NCBI RefSeq assembly: GCF_000017545.1
Contig: NC_009718.1
Coordinates: forward strand, 1,798,001 to 1,862,000
Length of the DNA: 64,000 nt
From: Fervidobacterium nodosum Rt17-B1
GTDB taxonomy: Bacteria > Thermotogota > Thermotogae > Thermotogales > Fervidobacteriaceae
Reading direction: 5' to 3'
The position numbers were made by a program, and so were the translations under genes. The notes under the pieces are model-generated. The model made no database searches. It worked only from the letters and a program-made list of their open reading frames with translations, and was not told the origin of the DNA. Shown piece after piece: positions 1 to 8,920 of this stretch. Every line of letters starts with the position of its first letter. Position 1 is the stretch's first letter.

Positions 1-2177
1 GGGTTCTCTTCTGTGTAACCTATATCAACAGCGATAGTTTCAGGGTTGCTTTGAATAGTTGAATTAACCTTTAATTTTTCGACAAATCTGTAAGGTTCCT
101 TTGGTAATTGTTTGTCTATAAAGAGCGCGTCGGCTTTTATATACCTTATCCTTTGGTCTTCAGGTTTTTCGAAAGGATTCACGAACACAAATCCTTCATC
201 CCAATCGTTTAGTGGATTACCGTCTGGATCAATAAAGCCAAGAGCTGTCCAAAGCGCTTCTGGACCTTGAATAACTTTTTTTAGTTCGAAGCCTAACGAA
301 CGTGAACCTCTTAAAACAAATTTACTGTGTGGCGTGACTTCAGCAATTATACCTGTATTTGCTTCATTTATTTTATCGGCAAGATCTCTTATAGTCATTT
401 TTGTCGGATCGATTCTTATCTCAGTCGCACCTATTCTTATTGAGAAGGCTTCGCTTCTTTGAAGTATATTTTCAAGCGTTTCTTTGCCTGTATCGAGTGC
501 TTTGTACGTTTCGATATGGAGATTTGATTGGGTGAACAATCCTCCGGAATCTGATATTTTTAAGTTCTTGATGTTAAATTCGTTGGATTTGGTTGGTAGT
601 ATAAGCAACTTATCTTCATGGACATAGGCGGTTATATGTGAACCAAAATGTGTATTTAATTGTGTGGCAAGGTCTTCAAGTGTAGTGCTATTTGTAATGT
701 TAATTACTTCTTCTGTACCATTAATTGATACTTTGTACTGCCCAGGCATAACTTTAAAATCTCTTCTATCTATAGTAAACACATCAATATTTTTAGTTGC
801 AAATCCCATTGTGTTGAACATATTACCATTGAAATCCAGTGCCAACGTGTTTCTTAAATTTTCAGATGATTCGAAATACAATCTATAACCACCGTCACCG
901 TGCGCGCCGATTTTCAAATCGAACCATCTATCTGTGATTGTAGAGAGAGTGTTTTGGAAATCTTCAACATTATCGTATGGGTTAACGTTTGCAGAAAATA
1001 CTTTGTTAGTACCGTTGAAAAATACAATTGCTCCCTTTTCTATGAATGGTTTTGTGGTTATATCGGAAATCTCTATTCTGTCGCTCATTCCGGATATCCT
1101 GTTTATCGGACCATTTTCAACGCGCTTCGCGCCGGCAAGCCTATAAAGAACTGAATCCTTAATTCTTTCCGCTTCAATGTCGTTAAAGAATTTTAAACCG
1201 GTAACACTTCCATCTCCATTGAAACCGTCTTGATGAATGAGATTGAACTCATCTGAAAGCGAAAGGGCAAATTCATCTAACCTATTCATGTACCTAACAA
1301 GTACTTCGTCTCTCAAGTCAAACAAACTTTTTAACTTTCCGTCGTTTATTGAGACTATAGAATTACCTGCAAATATTTCTTTGAATCCTTTTCCAAACGG
1401 TCTTTCAAGGGCTCTGAGATCAACAACATTCTGACCTGTTAGCACAATTTGATTTCCCAAACGTAAAGTGATTTGACCTGCTGCATCTTCGTAATAGTAA
1501 ATATCAGCAAGGTCTGATAATTCATCTAATATCCTATCTCTTTCGTCAAGTAAATCATTCGGTGTATATTTAAGACTAACAGCAGTTCTTACTTTTGCAT
1601 TTATATCGGCTAGTCTTTTGACCATTGCATTTATTTGTTGGGTTCTTTGTGCAATTTCATTGTCTATATCTGTTCTTAGCTGTTCAAGTCTTGTGTATAA
1701 GTCTTGCATATGCTGTACAAGTTCTTCGGTTCTGCTAACTAATCCTCTTTTGGCGGCAGTATTCGTTGGATCGGTTATAACCTCTTCGATACCTGACCAA
1801 AAAGAGTCAAATAAGTAACGTATACCAGCTTCTGATGGTTCTGCGAAGAGCTGTTCAACGAAATGAAGGTTTGAAGTGATTGTATCCCAGTAATTGTATT
1901 TGTTATTTGTTTGGCGGTACTGAATATCTAAGAACGCATCTCTTACCCTTTTGATATCTCTGACATATACTCCAGTTCCTATTTGAAGTGGTACTGCAGG
2001 TTGAGTAAGTGAGGTTATAGGGATTGGAGGCATTGTAAGTAATTCCGGTCTTTGCCTTGAAAAGCCTGGAGTATTCGCGTTAGCTATATTATGAGCAACG
2101 ACATTCATCGCAAGTTTACTCGCGTAAACACCTAATAATCCAGTATTTAATGTTCCAAAGAGGCTAATATCTGGCAT
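1..2177 (-). CDS. flgK: Flagellar hook-associated protein 1 FlgK (3' end missing)
   Basis: FlgK forms the junction between flagellar hook and filament. The frame is open from an ATG at 2177 to the left window edge, giving at least 725 residues, so it is longer than the roughly 550 residues of enterobacterial FlgK. The N-terminus carries the hallmark flagellar rod/hook motif (LLGVYASKLAMNVVAHN, then IANANTPGFSRQ), which starts the D0 coiled coil. The true C-terminus lies outside the window. An SD (GAGGTGCG) sits just upstream of the ATG. It follows flgM and flgN in the same direction, the usual hook-junction operon order. The extra length is probably an enlarged variable domain exposed on the hook. 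Confidence 0.93.
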   Translation of the reverse strand, partial: MPDISLFGTLNTGLLGVYASKLAMNVVAHNIANANTPGFSRQRPELLTMPPIPITSLTQPAVPLQIGTGVYVRDIKRVRDAFLDIQYRQTNNKYNYWDTITSNLHFVEQLFAEPSEAGIRYLFDSFWSGIEEVITDPTNTAAKRGLVSRTEELVQHMQDLYTRLEQLRTDIDNEIAQRTQQINAMVKRLADINAKVRTAVSLKYTPNDLLDERDRILDELSDLADIYYYEDAAGQITLRLGNQIVLTGQNVVDLRALERPFGKGFKEIFAGNSIVSINDGKLKSLFDLRDEVLVRYMNRLDEFALSLSDEFNLIHQDGFNGDGSVTGLKFFNDIEAERIKDSVLYRLAGAKRVENGPINRISGMSDRIEISDITTKPFIEKGAIVFFNGTNKVFSANVNPYDNVEDFQNTLSTITDRWFDLKIGAHGDGGYRLYFESSENLRNTLALDFNGNMFNTMGFATKNIDVFTIDRRDFKVMPGQYKVSINGTEEVINITNSTTLEDLATQLNTHFGSHITAYVHEDKLLILPTKSNEFNIKNLKISDSGGLFTQSNLHIETYKALDTGKETLENILQRSEAFSIRIGATEIRIDPTKMTIRDLADKINEANTGIIAEVTPHSKFVLRGSRSLGFELKKVIQGPEALWTALGFIDPDGNPLNDWDEGFVFVNPFEKPEDQRIRYIKADALFIDKQLPKEPYRFVEKLKVNSTIQSNPETIAVDIGYTEEN

Positions 2178-2213
2178 TTTCGCACCTCACTTACTTGCTC
2201 CAAGTTATATTTC

Positions 2214-2699
2214 TCACTTTAATTTATCGTATCTTGATTGACTTTCCATCTGAGTATAATTCTTAGCATAATTTTTCTCCTGAGAACTTTGCGAATTTTT
2301 CGAAAAATTGTAAGTTGGGGCTTGGACGCCCTTAATAAGATTGTTGAGAAGCCCAGCGTATTGATTTTCGAATTCAATAATCTGTCTTATTCCATCCATT
2401 ACAATTGTCAATTCGTTGAGCTTCTCAACAATCTCTGCGGAAAGAAAAGCAATCTCCGGTTTTTCCGGAGTATCATCTTTTTCCAAGTATTCTCTTACAG
2501 TTTTGACTTTATACTCATTAAGTATCTTTTCTCTTTCTTCTTCAATTTTTAATAATTCTAAACTTTTTTCTTCTATTGTCACAGCATACTGTGAAATTTG
2601 TTCGAGGTTTTTTGATACCACAGAACCCTCAAGCCCTTTGAAAGCTTGAATCATTTCATCCAAAACTGTTATTTGCTTTTTGAGGTTTTCTTTAAGCAA
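2214..2699 (-). CDS. flgN: FlgN-like flagellar export chaperone
   Basis: This 161-residue, highly charged protein is predicted to be nearly all helical (heptad-rich, MLKENLKKQITVLDEM at the start), as in FlgN, the cytoplasmic chaperone that holds FlgK and FlgL before export. Sequence similarity alone is modest. The call rests mainly on size, coiled-coil character and position: three bases after flgM and 36 bases before flgK, the classic flgM-flgN-flgK order. The last ~30 residues are Ser/Gln/Asn-rich and probably disordered, consistent with the tail that engages the substrate or export gate. Confidence 0.8.
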   Translation of the reverse strand: MLKENLKKQITVLDEMIQAFKGLEGSVVSKNLEQISQYAVTIEEKSLELLKIEEEREKILNEYKVKTVREYLEKDDTPEKPEIAFLSAEIVEKLNELTIVMDGIRQIIEFENQYAGLLNNLIKGVQAPTYNFSKNSQSSQEKNYAKNYTQMESQSRYDKLK

Positions 2700-2702
2700 A
2701 AA

Positions 2703-2990
2703 TCATCCCTCCAAGATTTTTTTAGCTATCTTCTCCGCATCAACAACGAAAGTGCCATTCTCAATAGCCTGTTTTATCTGCTGAACAAGTTCGCTTCGAA
2801 CTTCCGGGTAATTCTTTGCCATTTCAATATATTCTGCAACTTTTTTACCTTCTTCTATAACCAAAGAGTCCGATTTTTGAGTCTCCACTTTTGATTTTTC
2901 TACATTCTTCTCTTCCTTTCCTATTTTCTTCGTTTCTTGGATATTTTGATTTCCAAGCAATTGGTTGAGCTTATTGATTTTGTCTATCAT
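2703..2990 (-). CDS. flgM: Anti-sigma-28 factor FlgM
   Basis: FlgM binds sigma-28 (FliA) and keeps late flagellar genes off until the hook is complete and FlgM is exported. The 95-residue protein has the family pattern: a polar, disordered N-terminal half rich in Lys/Glu, then a C-terminal helical part (KVAEYIEMAKNYPEVRSELV, then IENGTFVVDAEKIAKKIL) matching the sigma-binding region and the characteristic 'G.Y.vD...IA..ml' ending. An AGGAGG SD precedes the ATG. It is first in the flgM-flgN-flgK group, and a possible sigma-28 -10 box lies upstream. Confidence 0.93.
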   Translation of the reverse strand: MIDKINKLNQLLGNQNIQETKKIGKEEKNVEKSKVETQKSDSLVIEEGKKVAEYIEMAKNYPEVRSELVQQIKQAIENGTFVVDAEKIAKKILEG

Positions 2991-3024
2991 ACCTTTTCCT
3001 CCTTTCTGTTTTTTTCATACATAA

Positions 3025-3032
3025 TTATCGTC
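3025..3032 (-). promoter_or_regulatory. Candidate sigma-28 (FliA) -10 box upstream of flgM
   Basis: On the minus strand this reads GACGATAA, one mismatch from the sigma-28 -10 consensus GCCGATAA, about 35 bases before the flgM start. The -35 side is poor: a TAAA occurs but about 20 bases away instead of the usual 15. The call is therefore tentative. Confidence 0.35.
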
Positions 3033-3067
3033 TATTTTTTCGATTGCTAAAATTTAAAATAGTTGAA

Positions 3068-3529
3068 TTAATAATGATATTTTTCATTTTTCAGTATTTT
3101 AAAAGCTCTAAAAGTTTGTTCCAAAAATAGAATCACGCACATTTCGTGCGTGAATGTCATTTTTGAGAGTGATATTTTTGCCAATGCATTTTCTCTAAGT
3201 GAATCGTCGATACCTAAAGGTCCACCTATCACAAAAACAATTTCTGACAATTTATTTATGGTATTTTCCAGAAATCTTGCGTACTCAATACTTGTTAATT
3301 CTTTCCCCCATAAATCGAGCAATATGAATTTTCTATCTTTCAATCTTTTTTTAATGTGTTCTGCCTCTTTTTTTAGAATAGTTTTTTCATCTTCCGTATT
3401 TAAATCTCCACCAAGCTCAACAAAATGAACACTAATTTTTGCAAAGCGATTTAATTTTTCAACATAGTAATCAAATGCTGGTTGCAAGTGTTTGGATAAT
3501 TTGCCAGGAACAATTAATTCTATCTTCAA
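3068..3529 (-). CDS. rlmH: 23S rRNA (pseudouridine-1915-N3)-methyltransferase RlmH
   Basis: RlmH methylates N3 of pseudouridine 1915 in 23S rRNA on assembled ribosomes, using S-adenosylmethionine. The 153-residue length is normal. The SPOUT trefoil-knot signatures are present: the Gly-rich loop [10 protein letters not shown] (about 101-110) and the C-terminal stretch [11 protein letters not shown], with the conserved tail FRAFKI...YHY. It sits between the NYN-domain gene and flgM, 30 bases after the former, so it is probably co-transcribed with the upstream block. Confidence 0.96.
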
Positions 3530-3559
3530 TTTTTATCACCTTCATTTTTAACTAATTAT

Positions 3560-4855
3560 TTATCCATTGACAGGTGTATAAAAGTAAACTCCTCCAATTT
3601 CTGTTATTTCACCGTTCGAAATTAATTTTTCCAAACATTTATTAAACAAGTTTTCATCATTTGAGAAAACAAGTTCCTTTATGTATTCTAATTCCTCTTT
3701 AAATATGAATGTTATAGCGAGAATTCTCTTTAGATAATAAGCGAAAGTTGAAAATTTAAGAGTTTCTAGATCCGTAACAATTTTTGAAGGAGTTGAATAA
3801 GATATGTAATCACTATCATCTATACCTTTAAGACAACCGCTTCTTTTAATTGCTTCAAGGTATGTTTTAAATTCTGAGGTTGGGATTTTAAATTCAGACT
3901 GTAATAATTGATTTAAGGCTTTTACTTTTCCTGAGTTAAACGCTTTGTATGTTTTTTCAATGAATTCAACAAGATGAGTATATACGATTGGGTACTTATC
4001 AAGTATTGTGGAAAAGAAACTTTTGTTTCTATTTATTTCAAAAGTTCTATCTTTTATATAGATAACATTGTCATGAATCAAAGAGTCAATTGCGGTTTTT
4101 ACATCGCTAATGTCAAAATTATGTGATTGAGCAAATTCAAATAGGCTCTCTTCACGCAAGTTTTCAAATATTATAGCTTTTATCAAATCTATTTTTAAGT
4201 TTTTTAACCGTTCTGGTCTTTGGACTTTTCTTTCATATATTATTTCTCCAAGTTCATGTAATGAGTTTACGCCGTATTTATTGGGATTTATATTGAAAGA
4301 AGATAAAAACCTTGAAAGGTTTTCCAATGTGAAGTCTTTTCCGGACCTTTTTAGAAAAATCTCTAATTCTTCAGAAATCCTATCTATTGGATCGGCAAGT
4401 TTTTCGTTTTTTACGATATCTTCGTATGGTATAAATAAATCAACAGCTGATACTAACTCATAACTTGCTGACTTTGTCCGTGCCAATGCGATTACTTTTT
4501 TTCCATAAGATTTAAGCTTATACACCAAAGCGGTAAAATCCGCATCTCCTGTTACAAGAAAAAAGGTGTCTATTACGTTATTATGTAGAGCTATTTCAAC
4601 GCAATCAACTGCAAGCCTTATATCGTTACCTTTCTTATTTGGCAAGAACTCTGCTTCAGGAATTTCTATTAATTCAATTCCGTAGTTGTATAATACAAAC
4701 GAAGGCATCTTATGCTTAGACCATGAACCGTAAGCTTTTCCACCGACAATTCGACCGTATTTTTGGGCTTCGTTATAAACAAGTTGGACGTCTACGGGTT
4801 GATTTTGAAAGTCGAACATAATGAAGATATTATTCTCATGATTTTCATACTTCAC
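3560..4855 (-). CDS. NYN (LabA/DUF88) domain protein with LOTUS-like C-terminal region
   Basis: The N-terminal ~150 residues are a NYN domain (PIN-like ribonuclease fold). Acidic residues are in the expected places: MFDFQN near residue 15, GNDIRLAVD near 78-84 and TGDADF near 104-106, the likely metal-binding set. The following region (LEIFLKRSGKDFTLENLSRF...YGVNSLHELG) resembles a LOTUS/OST-HTH RNA-binding winged helix, and further helical segments fill the rest. A GTG at 4855 was chosen: GGGGGGA lies about 7 bases upstream and it overlaps the DUF501 stop by only 11 bases. A longer frame reaches 4891. Known members of the family are RNA-processing or regulatory proteins; the substrate here is unknown. 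Confidence 0.78.
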   Translation of the reverse strand: MKYENHENNIFIMFDFQNQPVDVQLVYNEAQKYGRIVGGKAYGSWSKHKMPSFVLYNYGIELIEIPEAEFLPNKKGNDIRLAVDCVEIALHNNVIDTFFLVTGDADFTALVYKLKSYGKKVIALARTKSASYELVSAVDLFIPYEDIVKNEKLADPIDRISEELEIFLKRSGKDFTLENLSRFLSSFNINPNKYGVNSLHELGEIIYERKVQRPERLKNLKIDLIKAIIFENLREESLFEFAQSHNFDISDVKTAIDSLIHDNVIYIKDRTFEINRNKSFFSTILDKYPIVYTHLVEFIEKTYKAFNSGKVKALNQLLQSEFKIPTSEFKTYLEAIKRSGCLKGIDDSDYISYSTPSKIVTDLETLKFSTFAYYLKRILAITFIFKEELEYIKELVFSNDENLFNKCLEKLISNGEITEIGGVYFYTPVNG

Positions 4856-5357
4856 CACCACATCCCCCCGTATCACACTCTTTTTTTTCAATTAAATCGT
4901 AAACTTCTTTACCTATTGGATTTTCGATACCGGCAAGATAATCTGCAAGATGCAAGTGAAGGCATTTCACATTTTTAAAATCTTTTATACCACCCGTTCC
5001 CACACTTTCAAGATGTTTTGCCCACTTTTTATCTTCTTCCATGAGTAAGTTAAGACGTTTTTGAATAACACTAAAATGGGCATTTTCATATGCCCTTGAA
5101 AACTCAGAATCTTCTTTTATTTTAATTTCAAATTTAGAGATATAGCCTTTTTCTTCAAGACGCGAGACTTCTTTTACTAAATGTGGGCAAGTGAGGTAAT
5201 GAATTGTTGGGAAAGGTGTACCATTTCTGATAGGATAGCTTAAAATAACAACCGGAAATCCGTAAGAACAGTACTTGCAAACGGCTATAACATTGTTAAT
5301 TTCTCTTCCAAGTTGCTTTTGGATAACTTTTAAATCTTTATCACTAATGCGTTCCAC
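4845..5357 (-). CDS. DUF501 family protein
   Basis: This 170-residue protein matches the uncharacterised DUF501 family by its conserved Cys and His motifs: VCKYCSYGFPVVI near the N-terminus, HYLTCPHL in the middle and VKCLHLHLADYLAG near the C-terminus. It ends in an unusual Cys-rich tail (CDTGGCGGEV). The spaced Cys/His pairs suggest metal binding, but no activity is known. In other bacteria DUF501 genes often sit near cell-division or Ppx genes. Here it starts at a GTG inside the end of prmA (28-base overlap) and overlaps the NYN gene, so it is translationally coupled on both sides. Confidence 0.82.
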   Translation of the reverse strand: MERISDKDLKVIQKQLGREINNVIAVCKYCSYGFPVVILSYPIRNGTPFPTIHYLTCPHLVKEVSRLEEKGYISKFEIKIKEDSEFSRAYENAHFSVIQKRLNLLMEEDKKWAKHLESVGTGGIKDFKNVKCLHLHLADYLAGIENPIGKEVYDLIEKKECDTGGCGGEV

Positions 5358-6130
5358 TCGTCCATCACCATTTTTTCTATAACGTTATATTGGTCAAATA
5401 AATTCACTTTTGGTAAAATTATTCCAGAAAGAATCAATATACCGCCTTCCTTAAGGTAATTTCCTGCATTTTTCAACATTTCTACAAGTATTTCGGCGAT
5501 TATATTAGATACAATTATATCGAATTTTCCGTCAACATTAGAAAATAGGTCAGAGAGCCTAACTTCTATGTCTACTTTATTTCTTTCTGCATTTTCCATC
5601 GCAACCTCGACAGCTAACGGGTCGTTGTCAACAGCTAAAACCCTATTTGCACCAAGTTTTTTTGCGAGTATGCCTAATATTCCGCTACCACAGCCAAGGT
5701 CTAGGACATCCATACCGGGTTTCAGGTATCTCTTTAAGTACATCGCTGACATTTTTGTCGTTTGGTGAAGACCTGTTCCAAATGCGAGTCCTTGAGGGAT
5801 GCGCAGAACAATTTTATCTTTAAGATGAGATAAATCGTGTTCTAAAGGGTCAATCCAAACATCTTCAATCATCTCAAAAGGCTCAGTAATTATATTTTTC
5901 AACCAATCTTCTGGTTTACTCTCGCGTGTACCAACAAAAGATAAACCAATTTCTAATAATTGATTTTTCAAGGAACTTAAATCGTCCATATATGGTGAAA
6001 CAACAGCGAGGAATTTTCCCTCGCTGCTATCTATTATGTAATAATCGTATTCGCCATAAAGTAGATCGTCCACAAATTCTAACTGTTCATCTTTTATATT
6101 AAATATCCACTCTTTAAAACTTTTATTCAG
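5330..6130 (-). CDS. prmA: Ribosomal protein L11 methyltransferase PrmA (probable CTG start)
   Basis: PrmA trimethylates ribosomal protein L11. The Rossmann methyltransferase core is clear: AFGTGLHQTTKMS, then motif I DLGCGSGILG, AVDNDP, and the catalytic-loop motif SNIIAE. The first ATG/GTG in frame is a GTG at 6073, but this would cut off residues (FKEWIFNIKDEQLEF) that match the usual PrmA N-terminus. Between the in-frame stop at 6143-6145 and that GTG the only near-cognate codon in a good setting is CTG at 6130, with AGGAGG 7 bases upstream, inside the end of the M23 peptidase gene. I therefore place the start at CTG 6130 (266 residues). If GTG is used, the gene is 5330-6073. Confidence 0.9.
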   Translation of the reverse strand: MNKSFKEWIFNIKDEQLEFVDDLLYGEYDYYIIDSSEGKFLAVVSPYMDDLSSLKNQLLEIGLSFVGTRESKPEDWLKNIITEPFEMIEDVWIDPLEHDLSHLKDKIVLRIPQGLAFGTGLHQTTKMSAMYLKRYLKPGMDVLDLGCGSGILGILAKKLGANRVLAVDNDPLAVEVAMENAERNKVDIEVRLSDLFSNVDGKFDIIVSNIIAEILVEMLKNAGNYLKEGGILILSGIILPKVNLFDQYNVIEKMVMDEWNALVIKI

Positions 6131-6920
6131 ATATAACCCTCCTCATAACGTACGTTGTTGTTCTTGGGAGATACGCAACGGGGTCATTTGCTTCTCCATA
6201 TTTTCTAACTTCAAAGTGTAGATGTGGACCTGTTGACGTACCAGTACTTCCGGACCTTGCTATGAAATCACCCTTCTCAACTTGCAATCCAACGTAAACG
6301 TTTATCTTGGAAAGGTGCGCATAATACGTTTCAAAACTTCCATGATCGATTATTATTAAATTGCCATAGCCGCTCATCCAACCTGCATATTTTACGACAC
6401 CAGACTTCGAAGCAAAGACCGGTGTACCTGTTGGCACGGAAATATCTACTCCTGTATGGAAAAGGTTCTTGCCGTATATTGGATGTATTCTCCAACCAAA
6501 CTCTGAAGTTATTCTTCCATAAACGGACCATATGAAATCAGATATTTGAGCAAAAGATGTATTTGTTTTTCCCAATGGTACAAAAACTTCTTTATTTGCT
6601 GGTATTGTTGAACCAATAGATGGATTAACTGTGACTATCTCTTCAGGATCAATGAAAAAATACTTAGCAAGTTCTGATAAACTAATACTCTTAGTGCTTT
6701 TGAACATTATACCTGGGACAACAGGTACTTTAATTGAACTCCCGGCTCTTAAATTTGATGGCGCTAACCCTGTATTCCAATCAAGAAGTATAGGAATTGG
6801 TATACCAAACCCCTTTGAAATACTATAAAGAGTATCCCCCTTCTGAACTTGATAGTTTATATAGAAAGGAAAGATTGTTGCTACTATTGATATCAGCGCT
6901 AAAGCTAATATTTTTCGCAT
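6123..6920 (-). CDS. LysM-domain M23 metallopeptidase (cell-wall hydrolase)
   Basis: This is a secreted or anchored peptidoglycan endopeptidase. It has an N-terminal hydrophobic signal segment (about residues 4-22), a LysM repeat (YQVQKGDTLYSISKGFGI), a second LysM-like repeat around residues 75-115 (SLSELAKYFFIDPEEIVTVN), and a C-terminal peptidase M23 (LytM) domain. The zinc ligands are visible as HTGVD and HLHFE, with the middle His in YYAHLS. ATG at 6920 is preferred over a GTG three codons upstream, as AAGGGG lies at a proper distance. It has its own strong promoter and its 3' end overlaps the prmA start region. Confidence 0.92.
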   Translation of the reverse strand: MRKILALALISIVATIFPFYINYQVQKGDTLYSISKGFGIPIPILLDWNTGLAPSNLRAGSSIKVPVVPGIMFKSTKSISLSELAKYFFIDPEEIVTVNPSIGSTIPANKEVFVPLGKTNTSFAQISDFIWSVYGRITSEFGWRIHPIYGKNLFHTGVDISVPTGTPVFASKSGVVKYAGWMSGYGNLIIIDHGSFETYYAHLSKINVYVGLQVEKGDFIARSGSTGTSTGPHLHFEVRKYGEANDPVAYLPRTTTYVMRRVISE

Positions 6921-6963
6921 TTCTCCCACCCCTTAGTTTATTTGTTACAAAAAATCCTGTTAT

Positions 6964-6991
6964 ATTTTACCATAAAAATTTTCTTTGTCAA
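6964..6991 (-). promoter_or_regulatory. Sigma-A promoter for the M23 peptidase-prmA-DUF501 block
   Basis: Minus strand: a perfect -35 TTGACA (6986-6991), a 16-base spacer, and -10 TAAAAT (6964-6969) preceded by TGG (extended -10). It lies in the 118-base gap after mnmG and about 45 bases upstream of the M23 start. Confidence 0.75.
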
Positions 6992-7038
6992 AATCAAGGC
7001 TTAATCTTGTAAAAAATGAAGAAAAGTTGTCGAAATCC

Positions 7039-8919
7039 TTATTTTTTCTTGATATAAGTCAATAATGCAAGAATATCAGCCGGGGTTACTCCGGGTATCC
7101 TTGAAGCTTGACCTATGGATAAAGGCTTGATTTTTTCAAGCTTTTCGCGCGCTTCTGTTGATAGATTAGGCACTTCTGAAAAAATTACGTTAACAATAGG
7201 TAAATTTTCGTATTCCTCAAATATCTGAACTTGCTCTAGCATGGAGTTTATATAACCTTCGTACTTTAGTTGTATTTCTATTTGTTCAATTACATCCGTA
7301 TCGCTTATTGGTTCAGGATCTAAATGTTTCAAAGCGTTGTAACTAACTTCCGGACGTCTAAGTAATTTTGCAAGCCTTGTACCTTCTGTTAATGGTGTTG
7401 TCCCCAAAGACTGTAGTAATTCATTTACACTGGATGATGCTGGTACTTTTACGTTTTCGAGTCTTTCGATATGGTATTTGATGTTATTTTCTAAGTTTAT
7501 AATTTTGTCATAGAACCATCTTGGAATCAGCCCAACTTGGTAGCCGTATTTTGCAAGTCTTAAATGCGCGTTGTCATGTCTTAATAGCAATCTATATTCT
7601 GCTCTGGAAGAGAGTAATCTGTAAGGCTCATCTACTCCCTTTGTGACTAAGTCATCTATCATTACTCCGATATAACTTTCTGAGCGCTTTAGAACAATAG
7701 GCTTTTCACCTCTTAATTTTAATCCCGCATTTATTCCTGCTATTAATCCTTGTGCTGCCGCTTCTTCGTATCCGCTTGTTCCATTGATTTGCCCTGCAAA
7801 ATAAAGATTTTCAATGATTTTTGATTCGAGTGTAGGGTAAAGTTGAGTTGGGTCGATGTAATCGTACTCAACTGCGTATGCTGGCCTTACGATTTTAACA
7901 TTTTCTAGGCCTGGGATTGTTCTGAGCATCTTTATTTGGGCAGCATAAGGCAAACTGGTAGATAATCCGTTAAGGTAGTATTCTTGAGTGTCTTTACCTT
8001 CTGGTTCGACAAATATTTGATGACTTTCCCGCTCAAATTTTACAACTTTATCTTCTATCGAAGGACAATATCTTGGCCCTTTTGCCTGTATGAGTTTTAC
8101 TTCACCGTATAACGGGGAAAAGATTAAATAGTCTCTTATTATCTTGTGAGATTCAGGTGTAGTGTGGGTTAGCCAGCAAGGATAGTCTTTTTCTAATACT
8201 TTAGGCTCATTGAAATGAGAAAATGCCCACGGTTTATCGTCAGTATCTTGTCTTACCATTTTTGAAAAATCTATACTCTTCTTAAGCACACGAGCAGGCG
8301 TGCCTGTTTTAAATCTTCCAACCGTAAATCCAAGTTTAATCAAAGAATTCGTCAAGCCGCGTGCCGAAAAGTCCCCCATTCGTCCAGCTTCCATCGTTTC
8401 TCGACCAATAAATATCTTTCCCCTAAGAAAAGTACCAGTCGTTAATATGACAGCTTTAGCCATATAATCTATTCCGAAGCTATCGACAACACCTTTCACC
8501 TTACCATTTTCAACAAGTATTTCCTCAACAATTCCGTATCTTATTAATAAATTTTCTTGTTCTTCCAATTTTCTTTTCATGGTTCTTGAGTAAGAATATT
8601 TATCGATTTGAGCTCTGAGTGCTTGCACAGCGGGTCCTTTGCTTGTATTTAGCATTCTTACATTTATCATTGTTTCATCAGTAGTCTTTGCCATTTCTCC
8701 ACCAAGTGCGTCTATTTCTCGAACAACGATACCTTTAGCCGAGCCACCAATGGCTGGATTACATGACGCCCATCCAATGTTGTCTGGGTTACCTGTTATA
8801 AGTAGTGTTTTAAAACCCATGCGCGCACTTGCAAACGCAGCTTCTATACCAGCATGTCCACCACCAACAACTATTACTTCAAATCTATAATCATCATCTG
8901 GACGTGTAAAAAAATTCAT
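7039..8919 (-). CDS. mnmG: tRNA uridine 5-carboxymethylaminomethyl modification enzyme MnmG (GidA)
   Basis: MnmG, with MnmE, installs the (carboxymethyl)aminomethyl group on U34 of several tRNAs, using FAD. The 626-residue protein begins with the FAD-binding motif [12 protein letters not shown] and carries the conserved [27 protein letters not shown] and [13 protein letters not shown] signatures. The C-terminal helical MnmE-interaction region is complete ([13 protein letters not shown]). The frame extends 24 codons further upstream into the amidohydrolase, but ATG 8919 has a GAGGA SD and starts right after that gene's stop. No mnmE is present in the window. Confidence 0.97.
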   Translation of the reverse strand: MNFFTRPDDDYRFEVIVVGGGHAGIEAAFASARMGFKTLLITGNPDNIGWASCNPAIGGSAKGIVVREIDALGGEMAKTTDETMINVRMLNTSKGPAVQALRAQIDKYSYSRTMKRKLEEQENLLIRYGIVEEILVENGKVKGVVDSFGIDYMAKAVILTTGTFLRGKIFIGRETMEAGRMGDFSARGLTNSLIKLGFTVGRFKTGTPARVLKKSIDFSKMVRQDTDDKPWAFSHFNEPKVLEKDYPCWLTHTTPESHKIIRDYLIFSPLYGEVKLIQAKGPRYCPSIEDKVVKFERESHQIFVEPEGKDTQEYYLNGLSTSLPYAAQIKMLRTIPGLENVKIVRPAYAVEYDYIDPTQLYPTLESKIIENLYFAGQINGTSGYEEAAAQGLIAGINAGLKLRGEKPIVLKRSESYIGVMIDDLVTKGVDEPYRLLSSRAEYRLLLRHDNAHLRLAKYGYQVGLIPRWFYDKIINLENNIKYHIERLENVKVPASSSVNELLQSLGTTPLTEGTRLAKLLRRPEVSYNALKHLDPEPISDTDVIEQIEIQLKYEGYINSMLEQVQIFEEYENLPIVNVIFSEVPNLSTEAREKLEKIKPLSIGQASRIPGVTPADILALLTYIKKK

Positions 8920-8920
8920 A

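Noticed and set aside
3133-3154. Hairpin TCACGCAC/GTGCGTGA as a terminator
   Set aside because: It lies inside rlmH, in the conserved FTHEMC region, with no T-run; it follows from codon choice.
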